From positions 2,498,469 through 2,562,468 of the forward strand of contig NZ_KE650771.1 in the NCBI RefSeq assembly GCF_000447295.1: DNA of 64,000 nucleotides, in the 5' to 3' direction. This document shows, piece after piece, positions 36,276 through 45,190 of the stretch. Within the stretch, counting starts at the first letter, position 1. Every line of letters begins with the position of its first letter. The notes below the pieces were generated by a model, which was given only the letters and a program-made list of their open reading frames with translations, made no database searches and was not told the DNA's origin. The position numbers were made by a program, and so were the translations under genes. The stretch is from Fischerella sp. PCC 9431. Its GTDB lineage: Bacteria; Cyanobacteriota; Cyanobacteriia; Cyanobacteriales; Nostocaceae.

Positions 36276-36728
36276 ATGATCAATTGCTGTGTAATTCCTG
36301 TTGTCAAATCTCCCAAAGATTACCAAGTTTATCGTATTAGCCCCCAAGATTCAAACCGTTTGGCGATCGTATTTGATCCGGCGATCGCGAATACTTCCCT
36401 AACTTGTTGTGTGGAAATCTTTGATGTTGGTGGTAAAACTCCTCCCAATCGTCATCAATTCGCTGTAGAAATGTTCTTTGTTCTCAAAGGAGAAGGTAGA
36501 GCGTCTTGTGATGGTAAAAGTGTTTCAATTAAAGCCGGAGATAGTTTGTTAGTCCCGCCTACTGGCACTCATGTAATTGAGAACACGGGTTCTGGACGTT
36601 TATATACATTGACTGTGATGGTTCCCAATGAAGATTTTGCCGAACTTATTCGCAGTGGGACACCTGTAGAATTTGATGCGGAAGATATAGCTGTGCTTGG
36701 TAGGTTTGATGCTTTTGTTGCAAATTAA
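36276..36728 (+). CDS. Cupin-domain protein (150 aa)
   Basis: Single-domain cupin. Motif 1 is around NRHQFAVEMFFVLKGEG (metal ligands reduced to His and Glu), and motif 2 is DSLLVPPTGTHVIENTG with its His. A small barrel of this kind may be a metal-dependent enzyme or a sensor. It follows the cysteine hydrolase gene by 144 bp on the same strand, so it may serve the same pathway. Start taken at the ATG at 36276; the nearby ATG at 36268 is followed at once by a stop. Confidence 0.82.
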   Translation: MINCCVIPVVKSPKDYQVYRISPQDSNRLAIVFDPAIANTSLTCCVEIFDVGGKTPPNRHQFAVEMFFVLKGEGRASCDGKSVSIKAGDSLLVPPTGTHVIENTGSGRLYTLTVMVPNEDFAELIRSGTPVEFDAEDIAVLGRFDAFVAN

Positions 36729-36841
36729 TGACTAGCCATTTAAAACTTTGAACGAGAATGTTAGTTTTTGATAAACCCTGGGTATTCTCTTAACAGGAGG
36801 TTCGCTGGTACTTCAGTATTTACCGCAGTAACAGTTAAAAG

Positions 36842-37240
36842 ATGGCTAGTTCTGGAGAAGAATATCTAGTTAACCGCAACAAGAAAATTGAGCGGCGAAA
36901 AAAGATTTTAACCTGGGTGTCAATGGTATCTTTTGTTGGCTCCGGGTTTTTTGCTATTGTTCCTACAATACAAAAAGCGATCGAAAATCCCTCAACCCAA
37001 CCTGTGTCTGCTGAGTCTTCACTTAAGCAACAGGAACAGGGTTATAAGTTGGTATTACAACGAGAACCAGAAAATAAAACTGCTTTAGAAGGATTAGTGA
37101 AAATACGGTTAGAGTCACAGAATTTTAAGGGTGCAGTTGAACCTTTAGAAAAACTAGTGAAACTAAATCCTGAAAGACAAGATTATAAAGTTCTTTTAGA
37201 AAAGTTACAAAAGCAAATAAGTAACAGTAGCAAACAATAG
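36842..37240 (+). CDS. Membrane-anchored TPR-like small protein (132 aa)
   Basis: A basic N-terminus (NRNKKIERRKKIL) precedes one transmembrane helix (residues about 24-43, TWVSMVSFVGSGFFAIVPTI). A linker and two TPR-like helix pairs follow (GYKLVLQREPENKTALEGLV, FKGAVEPLEKLVKLNPERQDY). The TPRs would lie outside the plasma membrane or in the lumen. It probably scaffolds a complex. It starts a run of glycan genes, 17 bp before the 1273-residue fusion, so a role in that locus is likely though unproven. Confidence 0.75.
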   Translation: MASSGEEYLVNRNKKIERRKKILTWVSMVSFVGSGFFAIVPTIQKAIENPSTQPVSAESSLKQQEQGYKLVLQREPENKTALEGLVKIRLESQNFKGAVEPLEKLVKLNPERQDYKVLLEKLQKQISNSSKQ

Positions 37241-37257
37241 AATAAGAAACTAAACAT

Positions 37258-40200
37258 ATGAATAATGAAATTAATCAATCTGAACTGGAGCGTTTAATTA
37301 CCCCAGAGATTAAAAACGATGAATTTTATGCCATTATTCAAAGAATTGCTAGAGAAGAAGATATAAAAACCGTTTTGGAAATTGGTTCATCTTCAGGAGA
37401 AGGAAGCACAGAAGCATTTGTTACAGGAATGCGCCAAAATCCTAACAAACCCATATTGTTTTGTATGGAGGTGTCAAAAACTAGATTTACTGAATTGAAA
37501 AAGAGATATGAAAATGATGATTTTGTAAAAGTATATAATTTATCTTCTGTACCTGTAGAAAGTTTTCCTAGTGAAAATGAAATTATTGATTTTTATAATA
37601 ATACTGAAAACAATCTAAAACTTTATCCGTTAGAACGTATACTTTATTGGCTACAGCAAGATATTGAGTATGTAAAAAAATCAGGATTATCCGAACATGG
37701 AATTAGAAACATCAAACAAGACAATAATATTGATTTTTTTGATTTAGTATTAATTGATGGCTCAGAATTTACAGGCAGCGCTGAATTAGATGAAATTTAT
37801 GGCGCAAAATATATTTGTTTAGATGACATTACAACATTTAAAAACTTTAAAAATCATTATAAATTAATTTCAGATAAAAATTATACACTTGTTGCTCAAA
37901 ATAATTTTGTAAGAAATGGTTATTCTATATTCATAAAAAATGAGAATATAGAAAATTATTTCTCTATTCATGAATTTTCGGAACAACTACTAGCTAGCAA
38001 AATTATTCGACCAGGAATGCTAGTTTTTGATATAGGGGCAAATATAGGTGACTATTCAATCTTGTTCAGTAAGTTGGTTGGTAGTTCTGGAAAAGTTTAT
38101 TCATTTGAGCCAGCATCCAGTACCTTTAAGCTATTACGCGAAAGATTAGTTAAATCAAAATGTAATAATATATATACTTTTAAAAAAGCGCTTTTTTCGG
38201 AAAACACTCAAATTGAATTTAATGAATTTTCACAAGAATTTTCAGCATGGAATAGCATTGGTAAACCACAAATGCTAGACCCTAAAGGTTCTGGAACACA
38301 TGTTCCTATAGTTGCTACTGAAGTTGTAGAAGCAATAACACTAGATTTATTTTGTAAATATAACGATATTCACAAAATTGATTATTTAAAAATTGATGTT
38401 GAAGGCGCAGAAAGTGATGTACTTCAAGGGTGTATAGAATTATTGAGCAACAAAGCTATTGGTTTCATACAATTTGAAATATCACAAAAAATGTTGGAGG
38501 GATTAAATCGTAATGCTAAATTTACCTTCGATATATTAATTCAAAATGGCTATGAATGCCATCAAATAACTTCAAAGGGAAGTATTGGAGAAGCCGTAAC
38601 AAATTCTAATTCTTTTTATGAAAATTATATTGCTTTTCCAGCATTGCCAATTCACTTTTTTACTATTGTTCTCAATGGACAACCGTTTATCCGTTACCAT
38701 ATTGAAATTTTCAAACAGCTACCTTTTAAATGGCATTGGCATATTGTTGAAGGTGTAGCAGATTTAAAACATGATACCAGTTGGTGTATAAAACTAGGTG
38801 GACGTATTTGTGATGAAATTCATAAAAATGGTTGTAGTTGTGACGGTACTACGGAATATTTAGATGAATTGGCAAAGCTTTATCCAGATAACATCACAAT
38901 TTACCGTCAACTAGAAGGTGTATTCTGGGATGGTAAACGAGAAATGGTGAATGCACCACTTACCAACATTCAAGAAGAATGTTTATTGTGGCAAATAGAT
39001 GTAGATGAACTATGGACTGTAGAGCAAATTTGTACTGCTAGAGAAATATTTATTAGTAACCCTGAAAAAACAGCTGCTTTCTATTGGTGTTGGTATTTTG
39101 TCGGTGAACAATTAATTATTAGCACTCGTAACTGTTATGCACAGAATCCTCAACAAGAGTGGCTAAGAACTTGGAGATTTAAACCGGGATATATTTGGGC
39201 TGCACATGAGCCTCCTGTGTTGGTAGAAACTTTAGCTGATGGTCAATATAAAAACATAGCGAATACTAATCCTTTTTTACATCAAGAAACAGAACAGCAT
39301 GGTTTAGTTTTCCAGCATTTTGCTTATGTCACACAAGAACAATTGAGCTTTAAAGAAAAATACTATGGTTATCAAAATGCAGTCTACAAATGGAAATATT
39401 TACAAGAAAACAGAAAATTTCCAATTTTGTTAAGGGAATATTTTCCTTGGGTTCAAGATGAAACTCAAGTTGACGTTGCACATAACTATGGTATTATTCC
39501 AATTGCCCAAAGAGACAATGAAAATAACAATTGGCGATTTTTACAACCAGAAGAAATACAGCAAAAAATTCAAAATATTAGCAAAATATCACCATTAATT
39601 ATCATTGACGGTGTATTTTTTCAACTTTATCAAACTGGAATTGCCCGTGTCTGGAAATCTCTCTTAGAAGAATGGGCAAACAATGAATTTGCTAAACATT
39701 TTATTGTACTAGATCGCGCTGGTACTACTCCAAAAATTCCTGGTATTAGATACCGTACTGTCCCAGCTTATGACTATCACAATACTGATGCTGATCGGGA
39801 AATATTACAGCAAGTGTGCGATGAAGAAAGCGCAAATTTGTTTATCTCCACATACTACACAACACCCATTACAACGCCTTCTGTGTTCATTGCTTATGAC
39901 ATGATTCCAGAAGTGATGGGATGGGATATGAATAATCCAATGTGGCGAGAGAAACATCAAGCTATCCAACACGCATCAGCTTATCTTGCAATTTCCAAAA
40001 ATACCTCATATGACTTGACCAAATTTTTTACAGATATACCTGTAGAAAAGATAACGGTTGCTTATTGTGGAGTTAAAGATACTTTTTCCTCAGCAAAACC
40101 AGAAAAGATTTTTACATTTAAAGCAAAGTATGGTATTTCAAAGCCTTATTTTATTTTGGTTGGTGCTGGTAATGGTTATAAGAATAGTCTTCTATTCTTT

Positions 40201-41079
40201 CAATCTTTTTCTCAACTTGCAATTAACTATGGCTTTGATATTGTTTGTACGGGAAGTGGAGGTCTATTAGCACCTGAGTTTAGAGCCTATACATCAGGTT
40301 CTACTGTTCATATGCTGCAACTGAACGATGAAGAATTAGCAATAGCTTATTCTGGTGCAATTGCATTAGTTTATCCATCCAAGTATGAAGGTTTCGGCTT
40401 ACCTGTATTAGAAGCAATGGCTTGTGGTTGTCCTGTGATTACTTGTCCTAACGCTTCAATTCCAGAAGTCGCTGGGGAAGCTGCTATATATATCAACGAT
40501 GATGATGTAGATGGACTAGCAAATGCACTTTGCGAAGTACAAAAACCTAGTGTTCGTCAATCATTAATTGCTGCGGGTTTAGAACAGGCGAAAAAGTTTT
40601 CTTGGTCAAAAATGGCAGAAATTGTCAGTTCAGCTTTAATTGATGCGACACTTTTATCTTTAAATCTTAAGAAGACAAATCTAATTATTTTCCCTGACTG
40701 GTTGCAATCAGAAGAATTAATCGGTTTAGAATTGGCACAAATAATTAAGACACTAGCAACTCATCCTGATAGTCGCAATATAACTTTACTTATCGATACT
40801 AATAATATTTCCACTGAAGATGCAGAGTTATTCTTATCTAGTGTCACCATGAATCTTCTCATGGAGGAAGATTTAGATATTACTGATGGATTAGAAATTT
40901 CACTATTGGGAAATTTGGCTGATATTCAGTGGAAAGTTTTACTACCTCGGATTCATGGTCGAATTATTTTGGAAAATGAAAATCAACAAGCATTAATGCA
41001 AGCAAAAGCAGATACTCTGACATCTTATGAGTTAGCAAGTTTTAGCGAAGCACGAGATCAAGAGTTTTTTTTTACTTGA
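37258..41079 (+). CDS. Multidomain methyltransferase-glycosyltransferase (1273 aa): two methyltransferase-like domains, GT2-like domain, GT4 domain
   Basis: Domains in order: residues about 15-230, a Rossmann methyltransferase-like domain (LEIGSSSGEGS at 40-50). Residues 245-450, an FkbM-type O-methyltransferase (DIGANIGD at 258-265, KIDVEGAES at 378-386). Residues 460-745, a GT2-like region with an acidic DVDE at 581-584. Residues 780-1130, a GT4 transferase (SKYEGFGLPVLEAMACG, E1044 and E1052). Then about 140 residues of unknown fold. Such fusions decorate surface glycans with methylated sugars. It has lower GC and more AAT/AAA codons than neighbours, suggesting transfer. Its stop overlaps the TTG start of the next gene. 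Confidence 0.82.
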   Translation: MNNEINQSELERLITPEIKNDEFYAIIQRIAREEDIKTVLEIGSSSGEGSTEAFVTGMRQNPNKPILFCMEVSKTRFTELKKRYENDDFVKVYNLSSVPVESFPSENEIIDFYNNTENNLKLYPLERILYWLQQDIEYVKKSGLSEHGIRNIKQDNNIDFFDLVLIDGSEFTGSAELDEIYGAKYICLDDITTFKNFKNHYKLISDKNYTLVAQNNFVRNGYSIFIKNENIENYFSIHEFSEQLLASKIIRPGMLVFDIGANIGDYSILFSKLVGSSGKVYSFEPASSTFKLLRERLVKSKCNNIYTFKKALFSENTQIEFNEFSQEFSAWNSIGKPQMLDPKGSGTHVPIVATEVVEAITLDLFCKYNDIHKIDYLKIDVEGAESDVLQGCIELLSNKAIGFIQFEISQKMLEGLNRNAKFTFDILIQNGYECHQITSKGSIGEAVTNSNSFYENYIAFPALPIHFFTIVLNGQPFIRYHIEIFKQLPFKWHWHIVEGVADLKHDTSWCIKLGGRICDEIHKNGCSCDGTTEYLDELAKLYPDNITIYRQLEGVFWDGKREMVNAPLTNIQEECLLWQIDVDELWTVEQICTAREIFISNPEKTAAFYWCWYFVGEQLIISTRNCYAQNPQQEWLRTWRFKPGYIWAAHEPPVLVETLADGQYKNIANTNPFLHQETEQHGLVFQHFAYVTQEQLSFKEKYYGYQNAVYKWKYLQENRKFPILLREYFPWVQDETQVDVAHNYGIIPIAQRDNENNNWRFLQPEEIQQKIQNISKISPLIIIDGVFFQLYQTGIARVWKSLLEEWANNEFAKHFIVLDRAGTTPKIPGIRYRTVPAYDYHNTDADREILQQVCDEESANLFISTYYTTPITTPSVFIAYDMIPEVMGWDMNNPMWREKHQAIQHASAYLAISKNTSYDLTKFFTDIPVEKITVAYCGVKDTFSSAKPEKIFTFKAKYGISKPYFILVGAGNGYKNSLLFFQSFSQLAINYGFDIVCTGSGGLLAPEFRAYTSGSTVHMLQLNDEELAIAYSGAIALVYPSKYEGFGLPVLEAMACGCPVITCPNASIPEVAGEAAIYINDDDVDGLANALCEVQKPSVRQSLIAAGLEQAKKFSWSKMAEIVSSALIDATLLSLNLKKTNLIIFPDWLQSEELIGLELAQIIKTLATHPDSRNITLLIDTNNISTEDAELFLSSVTMNLLMEEDLDITDGLEISLLGNLADIQWKVLLPRIHGRIILENENQQALMQAKADTLTSYELASFSEARDQEFFFT

Positions 41080-42749
41080 GTAATCAATTATTTGCTGAAG
41101 GAAGATGGCAAGAAGCGATCGTCTCATATCAAAAATTGATAGAATTGCAGCCAGTAAGTGCAGATATTTACTTCAATTTAAGCCAATGCTATAGAAATTT
41201 AAACTTACTGGATGAGTATTTTCAGACTCTACACCAAGGAATTCAACTTTACCCTACAGATGCAAGACTGCATTTTACATTGATTATTGATTTGCGACGT
41301 CATGGGCGTATTCAAGAAGCTATTGTGAGTGCAGACAAAGCTTGTCAATATTTACCGGATGATTATACTTTCAAACTTCTCAAATATTTAACAGTTCCAA
41401 GTATTTACAACACTCAAGAAGAAATACCATTATATCGCCAACGCTTTACTAAAGGATTGCAAGATTTAATCGAGCAAACATCTCTCAATACTTTTGTAGA
41501 AAAACAAAGTGCTTTAGCCGGTATTGGTAGATTGACTAATTTTTATCTATCGTATCAGGCACAAAATGACATAGATTTACAACGCCAGTATGGAAAATTA
41601 GTCCATGAAATTATGGCGGCTAACTTTCCTGAATGGATTGCAAGTTTATCTATGCCTAAATTGCAACCTAATCAAAGAATCCGTGTTGGCTACGTTTCCT
41701 ATTACCTGCATTCTTATAGTGGTACACTTTGGTTGACTGGCTGGTTAAAATATTGCGATCGCCACAATTTTGAAATCTATTGTTATTACATAGGTAATGA
41801 ATCAGATGCTGTCACCGAAAAATTTCAAGAATACAGTGATTTTTTCCACCATATTCCTTACAACTTATCAGCAGCTTGTGAACAGATAATTGCGGATAGC
41901 TTACATATTTTAGTCTATCCAGAAATTGGTATGAATCCCCAGACTATGCAAATGGCTGGTCTGCGACTTGCACCTGTGCAGTGTGTTGCTTGGGGACACC
42001 CAGTCGCTACTGGCTTACCCACAATTGATTATTTTTTATCTAGCGAGTTAATGGAACCAGAAAATGCTCAAGAACATTATTCTGAAAAATTAATTCGCTT
42101 ACCTAATATTGGCGTTTCTTACCCTAAACCTTATATTCCACCAGTTGTTAAAAATCGCTCTGATTTTGGCTTATCAGATGATGCAATTCTCTATTTATGC
42201 TGTCAAGCACCATTTAAATATCTACCACAATACGATTTTATCTTTGCGAAAATAGCTCGTCGTGTTCCTCAAGCTAAATTTGTGTTTCTGCGTGGTAATT
42301 TACTTCAAGAACGTCTAAAACGCGCATTTGCTGCTGTTGATCTCAATAGTGAAAATTACTGTATACATCTGAGCATTCCTGAACGTTTAGACTATTTGAT
42401 AATTAATTTACTATCAGATATTTATTTAGATACATTTACTTGGTCTGGTGGTAATACTAGCTTAGAAGCGATCGCATGTAATCTTCCGATTGTTACTTGT
42501 CCAGGAGAATTTATGCGAGGTCGTCACTCTGACAGTTTTTTGAAAATGTTGGGAGTGACAGATACTATTGCTCAAAATGAAACTGAATATATCGAAATTG
42601 CTGTGAAATTAGCTCATGATCCGGCTTGGCGACGTGAGATTTCAGAACGAATTCGCCAAAGTCATGATCAATTATTTGATGATCAAGCCTGTGTCGCAGG
42701 TTTGGAAGCATTTTATAAACAGGTTGTGCAATTAAGTTTAAGTTCGTAG
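41076..42749 (+). CDS. TPR plus GT41 (SPINDLY/OGT-like) glycosyltransferase (557 aa)
   Basis: Two or three N-terminal TPRs (FAEGRWQEAIVSYQKLIELQ, then LHQGIQLYPTDARLHF) lead to a catalytic region of the protein O-GlcNAc transferase type from about residue 195 (RIRVGYVSYYLHSYSGTLW, APVQCVAWGHPVATGLPTIDYFL, LDTFTWSGGNTSLEAIACNLPIVTCPG). GT41 enzymes modify protein Ser/Thr with a sugar from a nucleotide donor. The start is a TTG that overlaps the previous stop (TTGA) and no in-frame upstream alternative exists (stop at 41043), so translation is coupled to the fusion gene. The TAG stop lies in a palindromic repeat arm. Confidence 0.85.
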   Translation: MSNQLFAEGRWQEAIVSYQKLIELQPVSADIYFNLSQCYRNLNLLDEYFQTLHQGIQLYPTDARLHFTLIIDLRRHGRIQEAIVSADKACQYLPDDYTFKLLKYLTVPSIYNTQEEIPLYRQRFTKGLQDLIEQTSLNTFVEKQSALAGIGRLTNFYLSYQAQNDIDLQRQYGKLVHEIMAANFPEWIASLSMPKLQPNQRIRVGYVSYYLHSYSGTLWLTGWLKYCDRHNFEIYCYYIGNESDAVTEKFQEYSDFFHHIPYNLSAACEQIIADSLHILVYPEIGMNPQTMQMAGLRLAPVQCVAWGHPVATGLPTIDYFLSSELMEPENAQEHYSEKLIRLPNIGVSYPKPYIPPVVKNRSDFGLSDDAILYLCCQAPFKYLPQYDFIFAKIARRVPQAKFVFLRGNLLQERLKRAFAAVDLNSENYCIHLSIPERLDYLIINLLSDIYLDTFTWSGGNTSLEAIACNLPIVTCPGEFMRGRHSDSFLKMLGVTDTIAQNETEYIEIAVKLAHDPAWRREISERIRQSHDQLFDDQACVAGLEAFYKQVVQLSLSS

Positions 42750-42806
42750 TAAGGGCTTTAGCCCTCTGGGAAGTTATTTTGAGGGCTGAAGCCCTCACTA
42801 CGAACT
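42741..42806. repeat. Dispersed palindrome providing both stop codons of two convergent genes
   Basis: A left arm of 26 bp (42741-42766, AGTTCGTAGTAAGGGCTTTA and on) matches the reverse complement of 42781-42806 in 24 of 26 positions. Each arm also contains its own small palindrome (AGGGCT/AGCCCT). The plus-strand gene stops at the TAG of TTCGTAG, and the minus-strand gene stops at the TAG in the opposite arm. It may also terminate transcription from both sides. Confidence 0.9.
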
Positions 42807-45005
42807 AATATATATTTGCCACATCTGTTCGTAAGCCTTTTCCATTTCACGGGTAAACTGCTTACCATTCCACAAAGGTGCTGTTTTCCTCGACTGTTTC
42901 AACTTCCAAGCAATTTGTTGTCTTAAAGTTTCATCTTTCCCCAACCGAATACCCCACTCTACATACTCTTCATCAGTCCAAGCAATACCTTCTGTGATAC
43001 CCGCATTGATCATCATGGTGTAGCTATTACGGGCTGCAAATTGCTCTCCAACCCTCGTAACTAAAGGAATACCCATCCAGAGTGTTTCTAAAGTTGTTGT
43101 AGCTCCATTGTATGGGTAAGTGTCTAATACTACATCTGCAATAGTTAAATTTGCTCTGTGGATAGATTCAGAAGGATCTAAGGGTAAAAATCGCAAGCGA
43201 TCGCATTCTACACCTTCTTCTTCTGCTAAATCCATAAAAAATCTCTGAACACCTTCTGCATTTGCTAGTCCTTTAATTAAGAAATAGCTATTAGGAACTT
43301 CTTTGATAATTTTCATTTGCAGTCGCGCTGTATCAGGGTGGCGCTTATACCCTCTTTGAGCGCTAAGATAAACTACTGCATCACTGGGAATATCCAAATC
43401 GTTGCGTCGTACAGTGGGTACAGCCACTTCAAAACCATCTACTGCGATATAAGTTTGAGGCAACCTCCAAATTTTTTCTGTATAGTATTCTTGAGCAGAT
43501 TCTGGCAAAACATAAGGATCAGCAATAAAATAATCAATTGCTGGTATTCCCGAAGCATCCCAACCCAACCAAGTAACCTGAACAGGTGCGGGTTTGAGCG
43601 CCATAATTTCACAAGTAATATCTAGAGTGATGCTATCGAGGTCAATTAGAATATCGATTTCATCTTTGTAAATTTGTTCAGCTATATCTTCACTATAAAT
43701 TCCGCCTTTATAGACTTTATCGAATTGCTGAATATACCATTCTTGTAGATGATCATTTACATGTTTATAATTAATAAAATAGCCATAACTTTCAAATTGT
43801 TCGCGATTATGATGCTGAATCAGCCATCGTGATAGCCAGCCAACAGAATGTCGAGACAAGCAGTAAGATAAATATCCTATTTTTAGCTTACCAATTCGCT
43901 CTTTTAATGTTCTTTGTTGGTATCGTTCTACTTGTTCGTTAGCGTACTCTTGCACATTAATTTGACAAAGGTGAGCAATTTTATTTTGAATTTGTCTATT
44001 TTTTTTAAGAGAATCTTGAAAATAAGGAGCAAAAGAGTTTGCATTAAATAAATATAAAACCTTACCTGCTTCTAGATTATTAGGATGTTCTTCTAGTAAA
44101 ACATTAAAAAGATTTTCTTGCTGTTTAAAAACTTCACAAGCTTCTTCCCAATAGGCAGGAGCTTCCATTAAGGCTCGAATTAGTAAATGTTTAGTAAACA
44201 GTTTATCAAGTAATGTATTTGATAATGAATAGCATTGTTTAGCTATATTTATCCCCTGAGAATAGTCACAAGCTTTTAAATAAAAATCAGCTAGACGACG
44301 CAAAATAATTATATTTTCAGGCTCAATACGCAAAACTAACTCAAGTAGTGAAGCTGCAAGTTTTGGTTGCCACATTGAATGAGCAATTTTAACTGTGGCT
44401 GGAATTAATATATTAATCAAAGATTTAGGTTCGCGAATATGGCTTAGACAAGCTTCCACAAAATCTGGAACTGAAGGATGTAAAGGAGCATAATTTAAAA
44501 ATTTTTCTAAAACCTGTAATAACAATTGAATATCTACAGTTTTCTCTGAGTTAAGTAACTCAATTACACCTAGAGAAGTTAATTCATCACCAGTAAATGT
44601 TTCTAGATTAATAGCTAATTCGCACAGATGCAGCAAATTATTAACTTTTGTAGGAGCAATTTCTCGTATATGCTGACGAATTGCCCAAGCAATTGTATAT
44701 TCTGTCAACATCTCTCTGCGTTCGGCTTCTATTTGCAGAATCTGTATCAGTTCAACTGTCCACAACTCAACCTGTTCCGGTTCTCCCTCAGCCATCGCCA
44801 TCATCCAAGTAAGTTGTGCTTCTGGCTCTTGTTCTTGCAATAGCAGCATTAATCCTAAGTTCCAGTAGTGAGATTTCACTTCCGGTTCTGTTTTAATAGC
44901 TTGCTCGTAGTAGTTAGCAGCTTGACTATAGTTACCTTTAATAAAATATTGCTGGGCTTGCTGTGCTGATAAGGTGAGAACAGTATGAAGTTGCGAAGAA
45001 GTCAT
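42798..45005 (-). CDS. ogtA: TPR plus GT41 glycosyltransferase, OgtA-like (735 aa)
   Basis: TPR-rich N-terminal half (residues 1-360; first TPR at AQQYFIKGNYSQAANYYEQA) and a C-terminal GT41 domain from about residue 365. Marks of the domain are LKIGYLSYCLSRHSVGWL, DILIDLDSITLD, APVQVTWLGWDASGIPAIDYFI, YLSAQRGYKRHPDTARLQ and DVVLDTYPYNGATTTLETL. Nostoc punctiforme has a homologue, OgtA, next to pilA and needed for hormogonium motility; this position downstream of pilA agrees. I start it at the ATG at 45005; a TTG two codons upstream is less likely. Its substrate is probably a pilus protein, by inference. Confidence 0.85.
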   Translation of the reverse strand: MTSSQLHTVLTLSAQQAQQYFIKGNYSQAANYYEQAIKTEPEVKSHYWNLGLMLLLQEQEPEAQLTWMMAMAEGEPEQVELWTVELIQILQIEAERREMLTEYTIAWAIRQHIREIAPTKVNNLLHLCELAINLETFTGDELTSLGVIELLNSEKTVDIQLLLQVLEKFLNYAPLHPSVPDFVEACLSHIREPKSLINILIPATVKIAHSMWQPKLAASLLELVLRIEPENIIILRRLADFYLKACDYSQGINIAKQCYSLSNTLLDKLFTKHLLIRALMEAPAYWEEACEVFKQQENLFNVLLEEHPNNLEAGKVLYLFNANSFAPYFQDSLKKNRQIQNKIAHLCQINVQEYANEQVERYQQRTLKERIGKLKIGYLSYCLSRHSVGWLSRWLIQHHNREQFESYGYFINYKHVNDHLQEWYIQQFDKVYKGGIYSEDIAEQIYKDEIDILIDLDSITLDITCEIMALKPAPVQVTWLGWDASGIPAIDYFIADPYVLPESAQEYYTEKIWRLPQTYIAVDGFEVAVPTVRRNDLDIPSDAVVYLSAQRGYKRHPDTARLQMKIIKEVPNSYFLIKGLANAEGVQRFFMDLAEEEGVECDRLRFLPLDPSESIHRANLTIADVVLDTYPYNGATTTLETLWMGIPLVTRVGEQFAARNSYTMMINAGITEGIAWTDEEYVEWGIRLGKDETLRQQIAWKLKQSRKTAPLWNGKQFTREMEKAYEQMWQIYISS

Positions 45006-45072
45006 AGCCAAAAATTTTTCGGATAGTAATTTTGCTGGAATTTAGGCTTTCTTGGGGATGAGGCGGTTCGTG

Positions 45073-45092
45073 GTAAGCACTTAAGTGCTTAC
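45073..45092. repeat. Dispersed palindrome, 20 bp perfect
   Basis: GTAAGCACTT followed by its exact reverse complement, flanked by GTTCGTG on the left. Same family as the palindromes at 12.9, 25.5 and 42.7 kb; it lies between pilA and the GT41 gene. Confidence 0.8.
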
Positions 45093-45126
45093 TACAAGCG
45101 CATATCTTCTGTGTGAAAAAAATGAA

Positions 45127-45150
45127 AGTGGGTAGTATACACTACCCACT
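45127..45150 (-). terminator. Intrinsic terminator of pilA
   Basis: 10-bp perfect stem AGTGGGTAGT / ACTACCCACT with loop ATAC. On the minus strand it is followed by TTTCATTTTTTTC. It lies about 40 bp past the pilA stop. It should keep most pilA transcripts separate from the downstream GT41 gene or set their ratio. Confidence 0.82.
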
Positions 45151-45190
45151 CCCTGAAGCGTTTAACTAGAATGCATACAGCTAAAAGCTT

